A DNA stretch of 64,000 nucleotides from Deltaproteobacteria bacterium (GTDB taxonomy: Bacteria; Desulfobacterota; Deferrisomatia; Deferrisomatales; JACRMM01), in the NCBI GenBank assembly GCA_016214985.1, contig JACRMM010000022.1:89090-153089 (forward strand), in the 5' to 3' direction. The notes below the pieces were generated by a model that saw only the letters and a list, made by a program, of their open reading frames with translations, was not told where the DNA came from and searched no databases. How positions within the stretch are numbered: position 1 is the first letter of the stretch; each line of letters opens with the position of its first letter. Shown here piece by piece: positions 21,315-30,820 of the stretch. The position numbers were made by a program, and so were the translations under genes.

Positions 21315-22589
21315 ATGCGAATCCAGATCGGCCACAAGTTCATCCTGGGGTTCATCGTCGTGGTGGCGGCCGTGGTGCTCGTCCCCTACGCGGTGGTGGC
21401 GCTGGACCTGCCGGAGTGGGCGCGCGGGATCATCCCGACCCTGGCCGCGATGATCATCGGGCTCTCGATCGGGAGCCTCATCACCCGTCAGCTCACCGGC
21501 GGCATGGGGGTGCTGGGGACCACCACCCGGGCGATCGCAGAGGGCGACCTGCGCCAGGCCGTGACCCTGGGTCGCCGGGTCTTCACCGACGAGGTCGACG
21601 ACCTGGCCGCCTCGGTCAACGGCATGCTGTCGAACCTGCGTCAGATGGTCGCCCACATCCTCCGCACGTCGTCCGAAGTGGCCGCTTCCGCCCAGAACCT
21701 TTCGGCCACCGCTGAAGAGATCAACGCGAGCTCCGAGGAGATCTCCGTGACCATGGAGGAGGTCGCCCGGGGCGTGGAGCAGCAGAAGGGCAGCGTGGAG
21801 AGGATGGCCGAGCTCACGCGGCAGCTCGGCGAGGGGCTCGAGGAGATCTCCCGCACCTGCCGCGAGGCGTCGGGGTCGGCGCACCAGGCGGAGGAAAAGG
21901 CCCTCGGCGGCCACCGCACCGCGGGGAGGACCTTCGAGCACCTCGACGCGGTGTTCCGGCAACTGGAAGACTCCGCGCGCGTGTTCCTGGCGTTTTCGGA
22001 GCGAATCCACCAGATCCACCGGGTCGCTGAGGTGATCACCAACCTCTCGCGGCAGACCAACCTCCTGGCCCTCAACGCAGCCATCGAAGCCTCGAAGGCG
22101 GGGGACGAGGGCAAAGGGTTTGCAGTCGTCGCGGGCGAGATCCGCAAGCTCGCCGACGGCGCTGAACGAAGCGCAGACCAGATTACGACCCTGCTCTCCA
22201 AGCTTGACGAGGAGAGCCGCGAGGTACGCCGGTTGATGGAGGGCTCGGGCCGTCAGGTCGCCGAGGGCCGCGAGGGCTTGCGCACGGCGTCCGGTTCCCT
22301 GGAGGAGATCACCGCCCTGGTGGGGGCGAACGCGCGCCAGATGGGCGAGATCCTGCAGCTCATACAGGTCCAGACCGAGGGAGGCCGGAAGATCGTGGGG
22401 TTCGTGGACCAGATCGAGCGGGTCGCGGAGGGCAACGCGGCGGCCACCCATGAGATCTCCGCGACCATCGACAGTCAGACGGCTGCCATGGAGGACATGG
22501 CCCAGGCGGCCATGCGCCTGTCCCAGACGGCCGAGGAGCTCACGCGCCGGGTCGAGCGGTTCCGCCTGCCCGAGGGTGGAGAGGCGTAG
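21315..22589 (+). CDS. Methyl-accepting chemotaxis protein lacking a periplasmic domain
   Basis: 424 residues. Two TM helices ([17 protein letters not shown] and [18 protein letters not shown]) are separated by only about eight residues (DLPEWARG), so there is no extracytoplasmic sensor. HAMP ([11 protein letters not shown]) and a signalling domain with the tip [20 protein letters not shown] follow. A receptor of this type would sense through the membrane or through cytoplasmic partners. No CheR-binding tail. ATG 21315; its TAG shares one base with the GTG of the next cheW. Confidence 0.92.
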   Translation: MRIQIGHKFILGFIVVVAAVVLVPYAVVALDLPEWARGIIPTLAAMIIGLSIGSLITRQLTGGMGVLGTTTRAIAEGDLRQAVTLGRRVFTDEVDDLAASVNGMLSNLRQMVAHILRTSSEVAASAQNLSATAEEINASSEEISVTMEEVARGVEQQKGSVERMAELTRQLGEGLEEISRTCREASGSAHQAEEKALGGHRTAGRTFEHLDAVFRQLEDSARVFLAFSERIHQIHRVAEVITNLSRQTNLLALNAAIEASKAGDEGKGFAVVAGEIRKLADGAERSADQITTLLSKLDEESREVRRLMEGSGRQVAEGREGLRTASGSLEEITALVGANARQMGEILQLIQVQTEGGRKIVGFVDQIERVAEGNAAATHEISATIDSQTAAMEDMAQAAMRLSQTAEELTRRVERFRLPEGGEA

Positions 22590-23026
22590 TGGAGGCCGGT
22601 GCCCGTCCCTGCCTGTTGGTAGCCGTCGAAGGCGAGCGGTTTGGCATCGACACCGAGCGGATCCGCACGGTGGTCGAGTACCGGCGGCTCACGCCGATCC
22701 CCGGCCGGCCGAGGCCGTTCGTCGGGGCCCTGAACCACCACGGCGAGCTCCTGCCCGTGGTTGCGCTCGCCTCGCTCCTGGGCCGGAAGGCACGCCTGGA
22801 CCGCGACCGCTCCGCGATCGTCGTGCTCGACTGGGAGGATGCGGTGCTTGGGCTCCTCGTGGAGCGGACCCACGGACTGCTGACCGCGTCGGACCGGGCC
22901 CGGCCCGCCCGAGTCCTGGGCCGCTGGGACGGCCCGCACCTCGCGCAAACGCTCGAGCTCGAGGGCCAGCGCGTGCACGTGCTCGACGTCGATTCCTTGC
23001 TCGCCGATGTCGCCCGGAGGCTCTGA
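22589..23026 (+). CDS. CheW-like coupling protein (cluster B)
   Basis: 145 residues, one CheW domain: CLLVAVEGERFGIDTERIRT, FVGALNHHGELLPVVALASL and the C-terminal VHVLDVDSLL strand. It is more divergent than the cluster A CheW (NHHGELLPV in place of NLRGNVVPV). GTG start overlaps the receptor stop by one base (TAGTG). Presumably couples the upstream receptor to the cluster B CheA. Confidence 0.85.
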   Translation: MEAGARPCLLVAVEGERFGIDTERIRTVVEYRRLTPIPGRPRPFVGALNHHGELLPVVALASLLGRKARLDRDRSAIVVLDWEDAVLGLLVERTHGLLTASDRARPARVLGRWDGPHLAQTLELEGQRVHVLDVDSLLADVARRL

Positions 23027-23027
23027 G

Positions 23028-23402
23028 ATGAGTGCCCCGCCCGCTGCCCGCATCCTCGTCGTTGACGACGCCGTGTTCATGCGCCGCCAGCTCCGGGAAA
23101 TCCTGGAGGGGGCCGGGTACGCCGTGGTGGCGGAGGGCGAGGACGGCGCCGAAGCGCTCGACCTCTACGAGACCTACGAACCGGACCTAGTGACCCTGGA
23201 TGTGGTCATGCCCAGGGTCACGGGCCTCGAGGCCCTCCGGAAGCTCAAAGCCCTCCATCCCGAGGCCCGGGTCGTGGTGTGCTCGTCGCTCAGCCACGAG
23301 GCGGCGCTGCTCGAGGCCATCGGCCTGGGGGCCCGCGACTACGTGCTCAAGCCTGTGGTGCCGGCGAAGCTGCTCGACGCGGTGGCCAAGGCGCTGCGAT
23401 GA
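23028..23402 (+). CDS. cheY: CheY-type response regulator (cluster B)
   Basis: 124 residues, single receiver domain. Acidic pair Asp13-Asp14 in ILVVDDAVFMRRQL, phospho-acceptor Asp58 in VTLDVVMPRVTG, Thr/Ser switch in VVCSSLS and Lys108 in YVLKPV. The TLDVVMP and CSSLS motifs resemble CheY forms found in non-enteric bacteria. ATG 23028 follows CGGAGG and the cheW stop by one base; a longer frame from 23007 would overlap cheW. It is the only stand-alone CheY in the window. Confidence 0.93.
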   Translation: MSAPPAARILVVDDAVFMRRQLREILEGAGYAVVAEGEDGAEALDLYETYEPDLVTLDVVMPRVTGLEALRKLKALHPEARVVVCSSLSHEAALLEAIGLGARDYVLKPVVPAKLLDAVAKALR

Positions 23403-23445
23403 GAGCCGGCCCGGTTTCTCCTGGCACCCGATCCAGGGACTGCCG

Positions 23446-25323
23446 ATGAGTGACATGGAGCGGTACCGCACCCTGTTCCTCGACGAGAGCCGGCGTCACC
23501 TGGAAACGGCCGAGGGGATCCTCGTGGCCGGCGTCGGTGGGGCCGGCTCCGAGGTCGACGCCCTGTTCCGCGAGATCCATAGCCTCAAGGGCATGGCCGC
23601 CTCCATGGGCTACGCGGCCATGGCCGAGCTCGCCCACCGCCTGGAAGACCACCTGGACCGCTGGCGGGCGGGGGCCGTCTCGCCGACCCCGGACGGCATC
23701 GACCTGTGCCTGAAAGCGTGCGACCGCCTGCGTGCCATGCGCGAGGACGTGGAGCAGGGCGGGGTGGGCGACGCGCCGTGGGACGATCTGGCGTCGCGGT
23801 TGTCGGACGCCCCCGGCCACGACGCGGCCGGGTCGGCGCCGACCCTCCGGGTGCGCGTCACGATCGACCCCGCGTGCGAGTCGCCCGCAGCCCGGGCCTA
23901 TCTGGTGCTCCTGCGGTTTCGAGAGCTCGACCCGAGGCTTTCTTCCGAGCCGGCGGAGGCGGAGATCCTGCGCGGCCGGCCCGTGGCCAGCCTCGACCTC
24001 TCGCTGCAGGGCGTGGGACGCGAGTCCGTGACGGCGTTGTTCGAGAGCCTCACCGAGGTCGCGAGCCTCGCCTTCCTCGACGACGGCCCGACGCCGAGCC
24101 GTCTGGCCGCGGCGGCTGTGGCCAGGCCCGAGCCCTCCGCGGAGGACCGGGGCGAGGAGGAGTCGCGGCTGCGCCTTCCGGACACGGTCCAGGCTCCGAT
24201 CCGGCTCCTGGACGAGTTCGTGGACCTCGTGGGCGAGCTGACGATCACCCGCAGCCACCTGGATGACACCGCGCGTACCCTGGGCTCCGAGATCCTGCGC
24301 GAGGAGGTGGACCGGCTCGGCGGCCTCATCCGGACGTTCCACTCCCGGGTCATGGGTCTTCGGATGCTCCCCTTCTCCATCGTGACCGGCGGGCTCAAGC
24401 GCGTCGCGCGCGACGTGGCCGGACGGCTCGGTAAAGACGTAGAGCTGCGGGTGTCGGGCGAAGAGATCGGGATGGACAAGTCCATCCTGCTCCACCTCTC
24501 CGACCCCCTCGTCCACCTTCTCCGAAACGCTCTGGACCACGGCCTGGAGCTGCCGGAGGAGCGCCGGCGAAAGGGGAAGCCAGCCGCCGGAACGATCGAG
24601 ATCCGGGCTGGCCGCGCCAAGAACCAGATCGAGGTGACGGTATCCGACGACGGCCGGGGAATCGACGGCGAGGCGGTGCGCCGCAAGGCCGTGGAGGCAG
24701 GCCTGTTCGGGGACGAGGAGAGCCGGCGCCTGGGTACCCGCGAGATCCTGGCCTGCCTGTTCCGGCCCGGTTTTTCGACGCGCGCCGAGGTGAGCGAGCT
24801 GTCGGGTCGGGGGGTCGGACTGGACGTCGTGAAGACGCAGGTCGACGCGCTCGGGGGCTCGATCGAGCTCGTCTCGGTGCCGGGTGCCGGCACCGAGGTG
24901 ACTCTCACCCTCCCGCTCTCGGTGGCCATCGTGCCGGTGCTGACCGTGGCCGTGGGGTCGAGCGTGCTGGCGCTGCCCGTGACGAGCGTGGCAAGCACGA
25001 TCGAGGCCCTGGCAAGAGACGTCCGGGAGAAGGACGGCGCCCATGTCCTCCTGACCGAGCAGGGTCAGGTGCCGATCGTGAGCCTCGCTCGCCTGCTGCG
25101 GCTCAAGGGACAGCGCCGCTTCGAGCGCATGCCGCTCGTGCTCGTCCAGGGCGGAGCTGGTCTTTCGGCGCTGGCCGTGGACCGGTTCCTGCGGGAGGAG
25201 GACCTCTTCATCAAGCCCCTCAAGGGGCCGCTTCGGCGCCTGCCGGGGCTGTCGGGGTACTCGGTCCTGGGGGACGGCGGCCTCGTGTTCCTGCTCGACC
25301 CGGCCTCCCTGCTCCATTCGTGA
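23446..25323 (+). CDS. cheA: Chemotaxis histidine kinase CheA (cluster B)
   Basis: 625 residues. HPt domain with His45 in EIHSLKGMAASMG; a central segment around residues 120-225 of unknown type; dimerisation helices with DEFVDLVGELTITRSHL; ATPase domain with N box HLLRNALDHGLELP, DDGRGIDGEA and LSGRGVGLDVVKTQ; C-terminal CheW-like domain (AVGSSVLALPV, SVLGDGGLVFLLD). Shorter than the cluster A kinase and only moderately similar, so an independent system rather than a recent duplicate. ATG 23446. Its end converges with the RelA/SpoT gene with 46 bp between. Confidence 0.94.
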   Translation: MSDMERYRTLFLDESRRHLETAEGILVAGVGGAGSEVDALFREIHSLKGMAASMGYAAMAELAHRLEDHLDRWRAGAVSPTPDGIDLCLKACDRLRAMREDVEQGGVGDAPWDDLASRLSDAPGHDAAGSAPTLRVRVTIDPACESPAARAYLVLLRFRELDPRLSSEPAEAEILRGRPVASLDLSLQGVGRESVTALFESLTEVASLAFLDDGPTPSRLAAAAVARPEPSAEDRGEEESRLRLPDTVQAPIRLLDEFVDLVGELTITRSHLDDTARTLGSEILREEVDRLGGLIRTFHSRVMGLRMLPFSIVTGGLKRVARDVAGRLGKDVELRVSGEEIGMDKSILLHLSDPLVHLLRNALDHGLELPEERRRKGKPAAGTIEIRAGRAKNQIEVTVSDDGRGIDGEAVRRKAVEAGLFGDEESRRLGTREILACLFRPGFSTRAEVSELSGRGVGLDVVKTQVDALGGSIELVSVPGAGTEVTLTLPLSVAIVPVLTVAVGSSVLALPVTSVASTIEALARDVREKDGAHVLLTEQGQVPIVSLARLLRLKGQRRFERMPLVLVQGGAGLSALAVDRFLREEDLFIKPLKGPLRRLPGLSGYSVLGDGGLVFLLDPASLLHS

Positions 25324-25369
25324 GGCCGGAGGCGTTCGATGCGCTCCGCTGATCCCTGACCCCCTGCGT

Positions 25370-27460
25370 CTACCCCCTCCCCTTCTCCTCCATGGGCCGG
25401 AAGAGCCGGATCTCCTCCACGACCGGGGCCCTGCGCAGCGAGCGGATCAGCCGGTTCAAGGTCCGATCGCTCCCGGGCTGGAACTCGGCGTGGAGCCGGT
25501 GGTCGGGCCCGGGCAGGCGCAAATTGCGCAGGTCGAGCCCGAGCTCCTTGAAGGGCGCGAGCACGGTGTAGAGCACACCCGGCCCATCCCGAAGGGTGAG
25601 CTCCATGTCCACCGGACCCGGATCCCAGAGGTCTCCCTTGAGGCCGTGTTCCCAGGCCAACGGCACCCGGCCCGCTCCCGACGCGGCCGGACACCCGGTG
25701 CGGTGGACGAGGAGCCGCCCCTCCTCGGGGGCTCCCTCGATCTCGTCTCCCTCCACCGGCGCGCACCGGGGGCAGAAGCGCAGGTGCGGGTCCTGGAATT
25801 CGTAGCGGCGCACCTTGCGCCGAGAGGCGTCGCGGCCGCGCCAGCGGTGGAGGAGCCCGGGGCGTGGAAGCCAGGGAACGACACCGGACGCCCCCGGCGG
25901 GGCGCCGAGGATCTCCCCGATGTCCTCGGTGCCGAGGCAGATGCGTCGCAGGAGCTCCAGCTCGGAGATGCGTCGCTCCCGGGCCCGGGCCCTCGCGCGC
26001 TCCAGGGCGGCCTCGGCCGACAGACCCTGCGCCTGCGCCGCGTCCAGGAGCCACTGCTGCCCCATGGCCTCGGCCCGCTCGGTCTCCAGCCGCTTCATGT
26101 ACCGCCGCAGGGCCGACTGGGCCTTTCGGGTGTGGGACCAGGTGAGGTAGCGGTCGTCGGCGGCCGGGTGGGGTCCGGTGACGACCTCGACGCGGTCCCC
26201 CGGCCGAAGCACGGTGGAGAGCTCGGTCTCGGTGCCGTTGATCCGGGCCGAGAGTGCGCGCAGGCCCAGTTTCTCGTGCACCGCGAAGGCGAAGTCCAGG
26301 GCAGTCGCGCCCTCCTCGAGACTGTAGACGTCGCCCTTGGGGCTGATCACCTGGATCGCGTCCGGCCGGTGGAACCGGAGGAATTCCTGGATGTCCATCT
26401 CCTCGTTTTCGAGAAACTCGCGCAGATCGTCGAGGTACTCCAGGTTGAACTGGGGGCTCGTGATGTCCATGGCGAGGAGACCCAGCCGGTTGAACCGGTC
26501 CGCGGAGCGGCTCGCGAGGCAGAACGTGAGGATCCGCCCCTGGTAGGCGACGCGGGTCTCCAGGGAGCGGTAGCCGTTCTTGCTCGGCGCACTCAAGGTG
26601 TCGACGAAGGCGCCGGGCAGCGGCCGAAACGCCATGTGCACCCGGCCCAGGGCCCGGTAGGCGTCTTCGCTGGTCTCGGTCACGATGCGCACCGCGAGAA
26701 GGTTCTCGGGTAGCGGGAGCAACTCGGGCCGGAACCGATTCCACCGGACCTCGATCCGGGTGCCCATGTCCCCGGGAAAGATCTCTGCGAGTCGCGTCCG
26801 GAGGTCCTCGATCGGCCGGGACCACCCGTCCCGGAGCTCGGCCTGGGCGGCCTGGAACGCGTCGAAGACCTCGGGCGTGAGGATGGGGCCGATCTCCGCC
26901 GTGAGCCGCTCGGCGAGATCGTTCATGCACAGGCGCCGGCAGATGTTGGCGTACATCTCCGCGCTCTCCCGCGCGATGCGCACCTGCTTCTCGCGCTTGA
27001 AGACGGGAAGAGTCTCCAGGTTGTCGAGTCGGTCGGCGAGCTTGACGAGCAGCACGCGGATGTCTTGCAAGACGTAGCGGAACAGCTTGTGGTACGTGAG
27101 AGCGCGGCTGTCCTTGATCTTGGTGAGGGCGAGGACGAGGTTGGCGGCGTCCGGGAACTCGTTCTGGAGGCTCGCGAAGGTGTAGGGCGTGTCCTCGAGC
27201 GTGTCGTGGAGGATGGCGGCCTCGACCGACGCCCAGTCGATGATGCGGCCGAAGCGGCTCACCTCCATGGCGGTGCGTACGGGGTGCCAGATGTAGTCCT
27301 CGCCGGTCTTGCGCTTCTGGCCGGTGTGGAGCTCTGTCGCGCGCTGCAGCGCGACGTCGAGGCGGTCCGAGAGGTCCGCGACCTCGGCGTCGCCGACCTC
27401 GTGGTGCAGGATGTACTGGGAGAGGATCTGCTCCTTCTCCCGCAGGAACAACTCAGGCAC
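25370..27460 (-). CDS. RelA/SpoT-family protein, hydrolase-competent with altered synthetase
   Basis: About 696 residues from GTG 27460. The HD hydrolase domain keeps its metal ligands: HPVRTAMEV, ILHDTLEDT and KLADRLDNLET. The synthetase region still has SKNGYRSLETRV (usually NGYxSLHT) but the usual ExQIRT motif is replaced by LTFCLASRSADRF, so (p)ppGpp synthesis is doubtful. TGS domain (VISPKGDVYSLEEGATALDF), a helical segment, a Cys-containing region (VHRTGCP) and a C-terminal ACT domain follow. Probably a SpoT-like (p)ppGpp hydrolase. Upstream frame to 27760 overlaps the next gene and lacks conservation; other starts between 27460 and 27400 are possible. Confidence 0.85.
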   Translation of the reverse strand: MPELFLREKEQILSQYILHHEVGDAEVADLSDRLDVALQRATELHTGQKRKTGEDYIWHPVRTAMEVSRFGRIIDWASVEAAILHDTLEDTPYTFASLQNEFPDAANLVLALTKIKDSRALTYHKLFRYVLQDIRVLLVKLADRLDNLETLPVFKREKQVRIARESAEMYANICRRLCMNDLAERLTAEIGPILTPEVFDAFQAAQAELRDGWSRPIEDLRTRLAEIFPGDMGTRIEVRWNRFRPELLPLPENLLAVRIVTETSEDAYRALGRVHMAFRPLPGAFVDTLSAPSKNGYRSLETRVAYQGRILTFCLASRSADRFNRLGLLAMDITSPQFNLEYLDDLREFLENEEMDIQEFLRFHRPDAIQVISPKGDVYSLEEGATALDFAFAVHEKLGLRALSARINGTETELSTVLRPGDRVEVVTGPHPAADDRYLTWSHTRKAQSALRRYMKRLETERAEAMGQQWLLDAAQAQGLSAEAALERARARARERRISELELLRRICLGTEDIGEILGAPPGASGVVPWLPRPGLLHRWRGRDASRRKVRRYEFQDPHLRFCPRCAPVEGDEIEGAPEEGRLLVHRTGCPAASGAGRVPLAWEHGLKGDLWDPGPVDMELTLRDGPGVLYTVLAPFKELGLDLRNLRLPGPDHRLHAEFQPGSDRTLNRLIRSLRRAPVVEEIRLFRPMEEKGRG

Positions 27461-27557
27461 GGCGCGGTCTCTCGGGGATGGGGAGGGGGACCCGTCTTGT
27501 GTACCACAAGGGCCTGACGCCGCAAAGAGCCGGTCGACGAAACGGTGCCCGTTCGGC

Positions 27558-28388
27558 TCAGGGATCGGCCGGGTGACCGGCGATCTCCTTGGCGGCCTGC
27601 AGGGCCGCGCGCCCCGAGCGGATGCCCCGGGCGAGCGCCCACTGGAGCGCGGTGCGCTGCCAGTCGCCCGGGGCGCCGACGCCCAGGGCCCCGAGGTGGC
27701 GCTGCACCGCGGCGAGGTAGGTGGGTTCGTCGAAGGAGTAGAAGCCCAGCGACAGGCCAAAGCGATCGGCGAGGCTCACGGCCTCGGCCACGGCCTCTTC
27801 GGGGTGGATCTCGTCGGAGCGCGCAAAGGACTCCGGGACCAGGTGCCGCCGGTTCGAGGTGGCGACGACCAGGGTATTCGCCGGCCGCGCCTCGAGGCCT
27901 CCCTCCAGGAGGACCTTGAGCTCCCGGCTCTGGTCGCCTGCGCCGGCGTAGGAGAGGTCGTCGAAGAACAACACCCAGCGGCGCGGGTCGGGCTCCAGGG
28001 CGTCGAGCAGGGTGGGGACGCCGGCGATGTGGGCCTCGCCGACCTCGACCAGGGCCAGGGCGTCGTCCGGAATGGCCGTCAGCAGGGAACGGACCAGCGA
28101 GGACTTCCCCGCGCCCCTCTCGCCCCAGAGCAGGGCGTCGTGCGCCGGGGCGCCGGCGACGAACCGCCGGACGTTTCCGTAGAGCGCCTCCTTTTGGCGG
28201 TCGATCCCGATCAGGAGCTCAGGTGCCACCTCCGACAGGCGGCGCACAGGACGAAAACCGCCGGCCGGGCTCCACGAGAGGGCCCGGCCCCCGGGCGGCG
28301 TCCGCGGCGTGCCCGGCGCCCGGGACGTTGCCTCCAGGGCGAGGGCGATGCGGTCGAGCCGCGCGAGGAGATCGTCGCTCGGGCTCAC
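27558..28388 (-). CDS. AAA+ ATPase of the DUF815 type
   Basis: 276 residues. After an N-terminal linker come GIDRQKEALYGNVRRFVAG, Walker A GERGAGKSSL, Walker B WVLFFDDLSY, sensor-like VVATSNRRHLVPESF, and DRFGLSLGFYSFDEPTYL, the order and spacing of DUF815-family ATPases. The biochemical function of this family is not established. GTG 28388 overlaps the stop of the upstream M48 protease gene (GTGA), so expression is coupled; the protease is the natural candidate partner. Confidence 0.82.
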   Translation of the reverse strand: MSPSDDLLARLDRIALALEATSRAPGTPRTPPGGRALSWSPAGGFRPVRRLSEVAPELLIGIDRQKEALYGNVRRFVAGAPAHDALLWGERGAGKSSLVRSLLTAIPDDALALVEVGEAHIAGVPTLLDALEPDPRRWVLFFDDLSYAGAGDQSRELKVLLEGGLEARPANTLVVATSNRRHLVPESFARSDEIHPEEAVAEAVSLADRFGLSLGFYSFDEPTYLAAVQRHLGALGVGAPGDWQRTALQWALARGIRSGRAALQAAKEIAGHPADP

Positions 28389-30229
28389 GGCGGCGCCGGT
28401 AGGTCCGAGCCGGCGAGGGCGCCCAGAAAGCGCTTTCGTTGGCCGAGGTAGTAGGCGCGATTCGCCGGCCTGCGGAGCAGGGCGGCGTCGATGGCCGCCA
28501 CGGCGCCGGTGTAGTCGAGTGTCCGGAACCGGGCCTCGGCCAGGGTGTCGAGGACGGAGGGGTCGGGCGAGAGGCGCACGGCCATCTCGGCCAGGGCCAG
28601 GGCCCGCTCGGGGTGGTAGAGGGTGGGTTCCTTGGTCGTGGCGTAGAGCCACGCGAGATTGTTCAGGGCCTCGGCGTTGCGCGGGGCGAGCCGGATCAGC
28701 TCCCGGTAGGCCTTCTCCGCGTCGGCCTCGCGGCCGATCTCCTGGTAGAGGCTGGCGAGCAGGTACCAGGTGCGCGGGTCGGTGGGGGTGTCCTTCAGGC
28801 GCTGAAGGTACCCCTGCTCGGCGACGAACACGTCGACCCGCCGGCTCAGCGGGCCGACGTGGAGGGCGACCGCCAGGGCCAGGGCGGCGGCCAGGGCCAC
28901 GAGGAATCCCCGCTCGAGGCGCCGCACGGCCCGGTCGTGGCGATCCAGGAGGTCCGGGGACCGGGCGGCGGACAGCAGGAAGCCGACCCTCTCCCCGATG
29001 GAGCCGTGGTGCCAGGACGGGAGGTCCCGGATGTCTCCCGAGTAGAGCGAGATGCGCTCCAGGGCGGAGACCAGCGGGGCCGGGTCGCCGAGGCTGCGCA
29101 GCGCAAAGGCGTCGGCCTGCCGCTCGAAGGCGCGGCTCACCCGCCCGAACAGGGTCCGGAAGTACACGACGAGGAGCACGACCAGGCTGGCGGTGGTCCC
29201 GATCGACACGTACTGGTTGGCGTGCGGGCGGTGGAGGATCTCCGGCTCCGCGATGCCGAGCCACGTGACCGAGGCGTCCACGAGCCGGGAGAAGACCGCC
29301 ACGAGCCCCATGTAGCCGAGGAAGAAGAAGAGGAAGAACCACAGATGGCGGTGGCGCACGTGGCCGGCCTCGTGCGCGATCACTCCGTCGAGCTCGTCGG
29401 CCGGGAGCGCCTCGACCAGGGCCGGGGTGATGAGGAGGTACCGGAACCGGGGCAGGAGCCCGAAGATCCCGGCGTTGAGCACTTTCCCCTCCATGAGCGG
29501 CCAGTACAGGATCCTTCCCACCCGCACCCGGAGCTCACCGCACAGGCGCTCCAGGCGCTCCCGTACCGGGCCCTCGGGAAGGGGCGTGCAGCCCCAGAGC
29601 GACTTGACGAGCACCGGCAGGAAGATCCCCACGAGCAGGAGGAACACCGGGGCGTAGAGGAGCTGCAGGACCGGGTTTGCCTCCATGGCTGCGTGCGCCG
29701 ACGGAAGGAGCCACCGCAGCGCGTCGACCAGGATCATGATGGCGACCCACGGCACCAGGACCGGGAACTCCATGCGGGCGTGGGAGAGGACGAACCGCAC
29801 GCGGCTTGCGTCCTGGCCGAAGAGGACGCCCTGCAGCGGATACACCTCCCACCACAGGAGAGCGAGGAAGAGGAGGTACGGCACGACTCCGAGGGTGCTG
29901 CCGAGGGCCTCCGACAGGCGGGACGCGGGCTCGATCACGAGGGCGGGGTAGTGGGTCAGGTAGAGCAGCAAGGCGAAGGGAGCGAGCAGTACCCCCGCGT
30001 ACGCCTGCACGAGGCCGGTGAATCCCGCTCGCAGCTGGCGGGCCTGACCTTCGTCGTGGAGCGCGCGGCCCATGAGGCGCCGGAAGCGAAACCGGAGGAT
30101 GGCCCACGTGGCCAGAGGATAGAGCGCCACGTGCAGCGCCTCCGGCGCGGTCCACGGCGCGGTGGGCGCGCGCGGGGCCAGGGCCTGGATGACGATGGCA
30201 ATCAGGAAGGTGAGGATGCTCCCGTACAT
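28385..30229 (-). CDS. Membrane M48-family metalloprotease with C-terminal TPR repeats
   Basis: 614 residues. Several TM helices occupy residues 1-195 and further ones flank the active site. The zinc motif HEAGH lies at about 286-290 in DELDGVIAHEAGHVRHRH, with the third ligand Glu in SRAFERQADAFAL, as in Ste24/HtpX-type M48 peptidases. After a last TM near 450, a tail of about 140 residues has TPR character (TWYLLASLYQEIGREADAEK, AEALNNLAWLYATTKEPTLY). Likely an inner-membrane quality-control protease with a protein-binding tail. Coupled to the DUF815 ATPase downstream. Confidence 0.85.
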   Translation of the reverse strand: MYGSILTFLIAIVIQALAPRAPTAPWTAPEALHVALYPLATWAILRFRFRRLMGRALHDEGQARQLRAGFTGLVQAYAGVLLAPFALLLYLTHYPALVIEPASRLSEALGSTLGVVPYLLFLALLWWEVYPLQGVLFGQDASRVRFVLSHARMEFPVLVPWVAIMILVDALRWLLPSAHAAMEANPVLQLLYAPVFLLLVGIFLPVLVKSLWGCTPLPEGPVRERLERLCGELRVRVGRILYWPLMEGKVLNAGIFGLLPRFRYLLITPALVEALPADELDGVIAHEAGHVRHRHLWFFLFFFLGYMGLVAVFSRLVDASVTWLGIAEPEILHRPHANQYVSIGTTASLVVLLVVYFRTLFGRVSRAFERQADAFALRSLGDPAPLVSALERISLYSGDIRDLPSWHHGSIGERVGFLLSAARSPDLLDRHDRAVRRLERGFLVALAAALALAVALHVGPLSRRVDVFVAEQGYLQRLKDTPTDPRTWYLLASLYQEIGREADAEKAYRELIRLAPRNAEALNNLAWLYATTKEPTLYHPERALALAEMAVRLSPDPSVLDTLAEARFRTLDYTGAVAAIDAALLRRPANRAYYLGQRKRFLGALAGSDLPAPP

Positions 30230-30294
30230 GGTGCTCCCGCTTGGCCGGCGTTGCCCTGCTTGGGCCGGGCGCGCATTTTATCGCAGCGCGGGGC

Positions 30295-30813
30295 TCACCG
30301 CCTCCACAAACCCCGTCGGGAACGCCGGGCCTCGGCCTCCAGGCCGAGGAACCGGGCTCGGCCGGGGTACCGGTAGCGGTGGAACGCCCGGCCGAGGCCC
30401 TGCCGCAGGAGCTCCTCCGACAGGTTGAAGGTTCGGGCTGGCGGGCGTGGCTGGAGCCAGAGGAAGCCCAGGATCCGGCCGTAGTCGTCGATCCGGTCGC
30501 CCGCCACCTCGAGCTCCACGCGCCAAGCCCCGCGCAGGGCCTCTCGGGTGAACCGGGCCGCCTCCTCGGCGAAGCGTTCCGCCCGGCGACCGTCTCGAGC
30601 GAGCTCCGGGGTGTCGACGCCAAGCAGTCGCACCCGCAGGGTTCGTGAACCCTCGGCCACGACGACCGTGTCGCCGTCCACGATGCGGACGACCCGGACG
30701 AGCCGCCGGCCGTCGTCTGCGGCCGGGGCGGGGCGGGGTGGGCAGACGGTGAGAACGGCCCACGCACCGATGGCGGCCGCGGTGAACCGGAGGAAGGATC
30801 GGCGGCCGCTCAC
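30295..30813 (-). CDS. Exported thermonuclease-family nuclease (SNase-like)
   Basis: 172 residues. N-terminus SGRRSFLRFTAAAIGAWAVL is a probable Tat signal (SRRxFL-like) with a cleavage site after PAPAA. The nuclease core retains the three catalytic residues of staphylococcal nuclease: Arg and Glu in VRLLGVDTPE, and Arg in DDYGRILGFLW. Also IVDGDTVVV and EELLRQGLGRAF. GTG start 30813 is chosen because it gives the signal. Lies 65 bp upstream of the M48 gene on the same strand. Confidence 0.85.
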   Translation of the reverse strand: MSGRRSFLRFTAAAIGAWAVLTVCPPRPAPAADDGRRLVRVVRIVDGDTVVVAEGSRTLRVRLLGVDTPELARDGRRAERFAEEAARFTREALRGAWRVELEVAGDRIDDYGRILGFLWLQPRPPARTFNLSEELLRQGLGRAFHRYRYPGRARFLGLEAEARRSRRGLWRR

Positions 30814-30820
30814 GGGTCTC

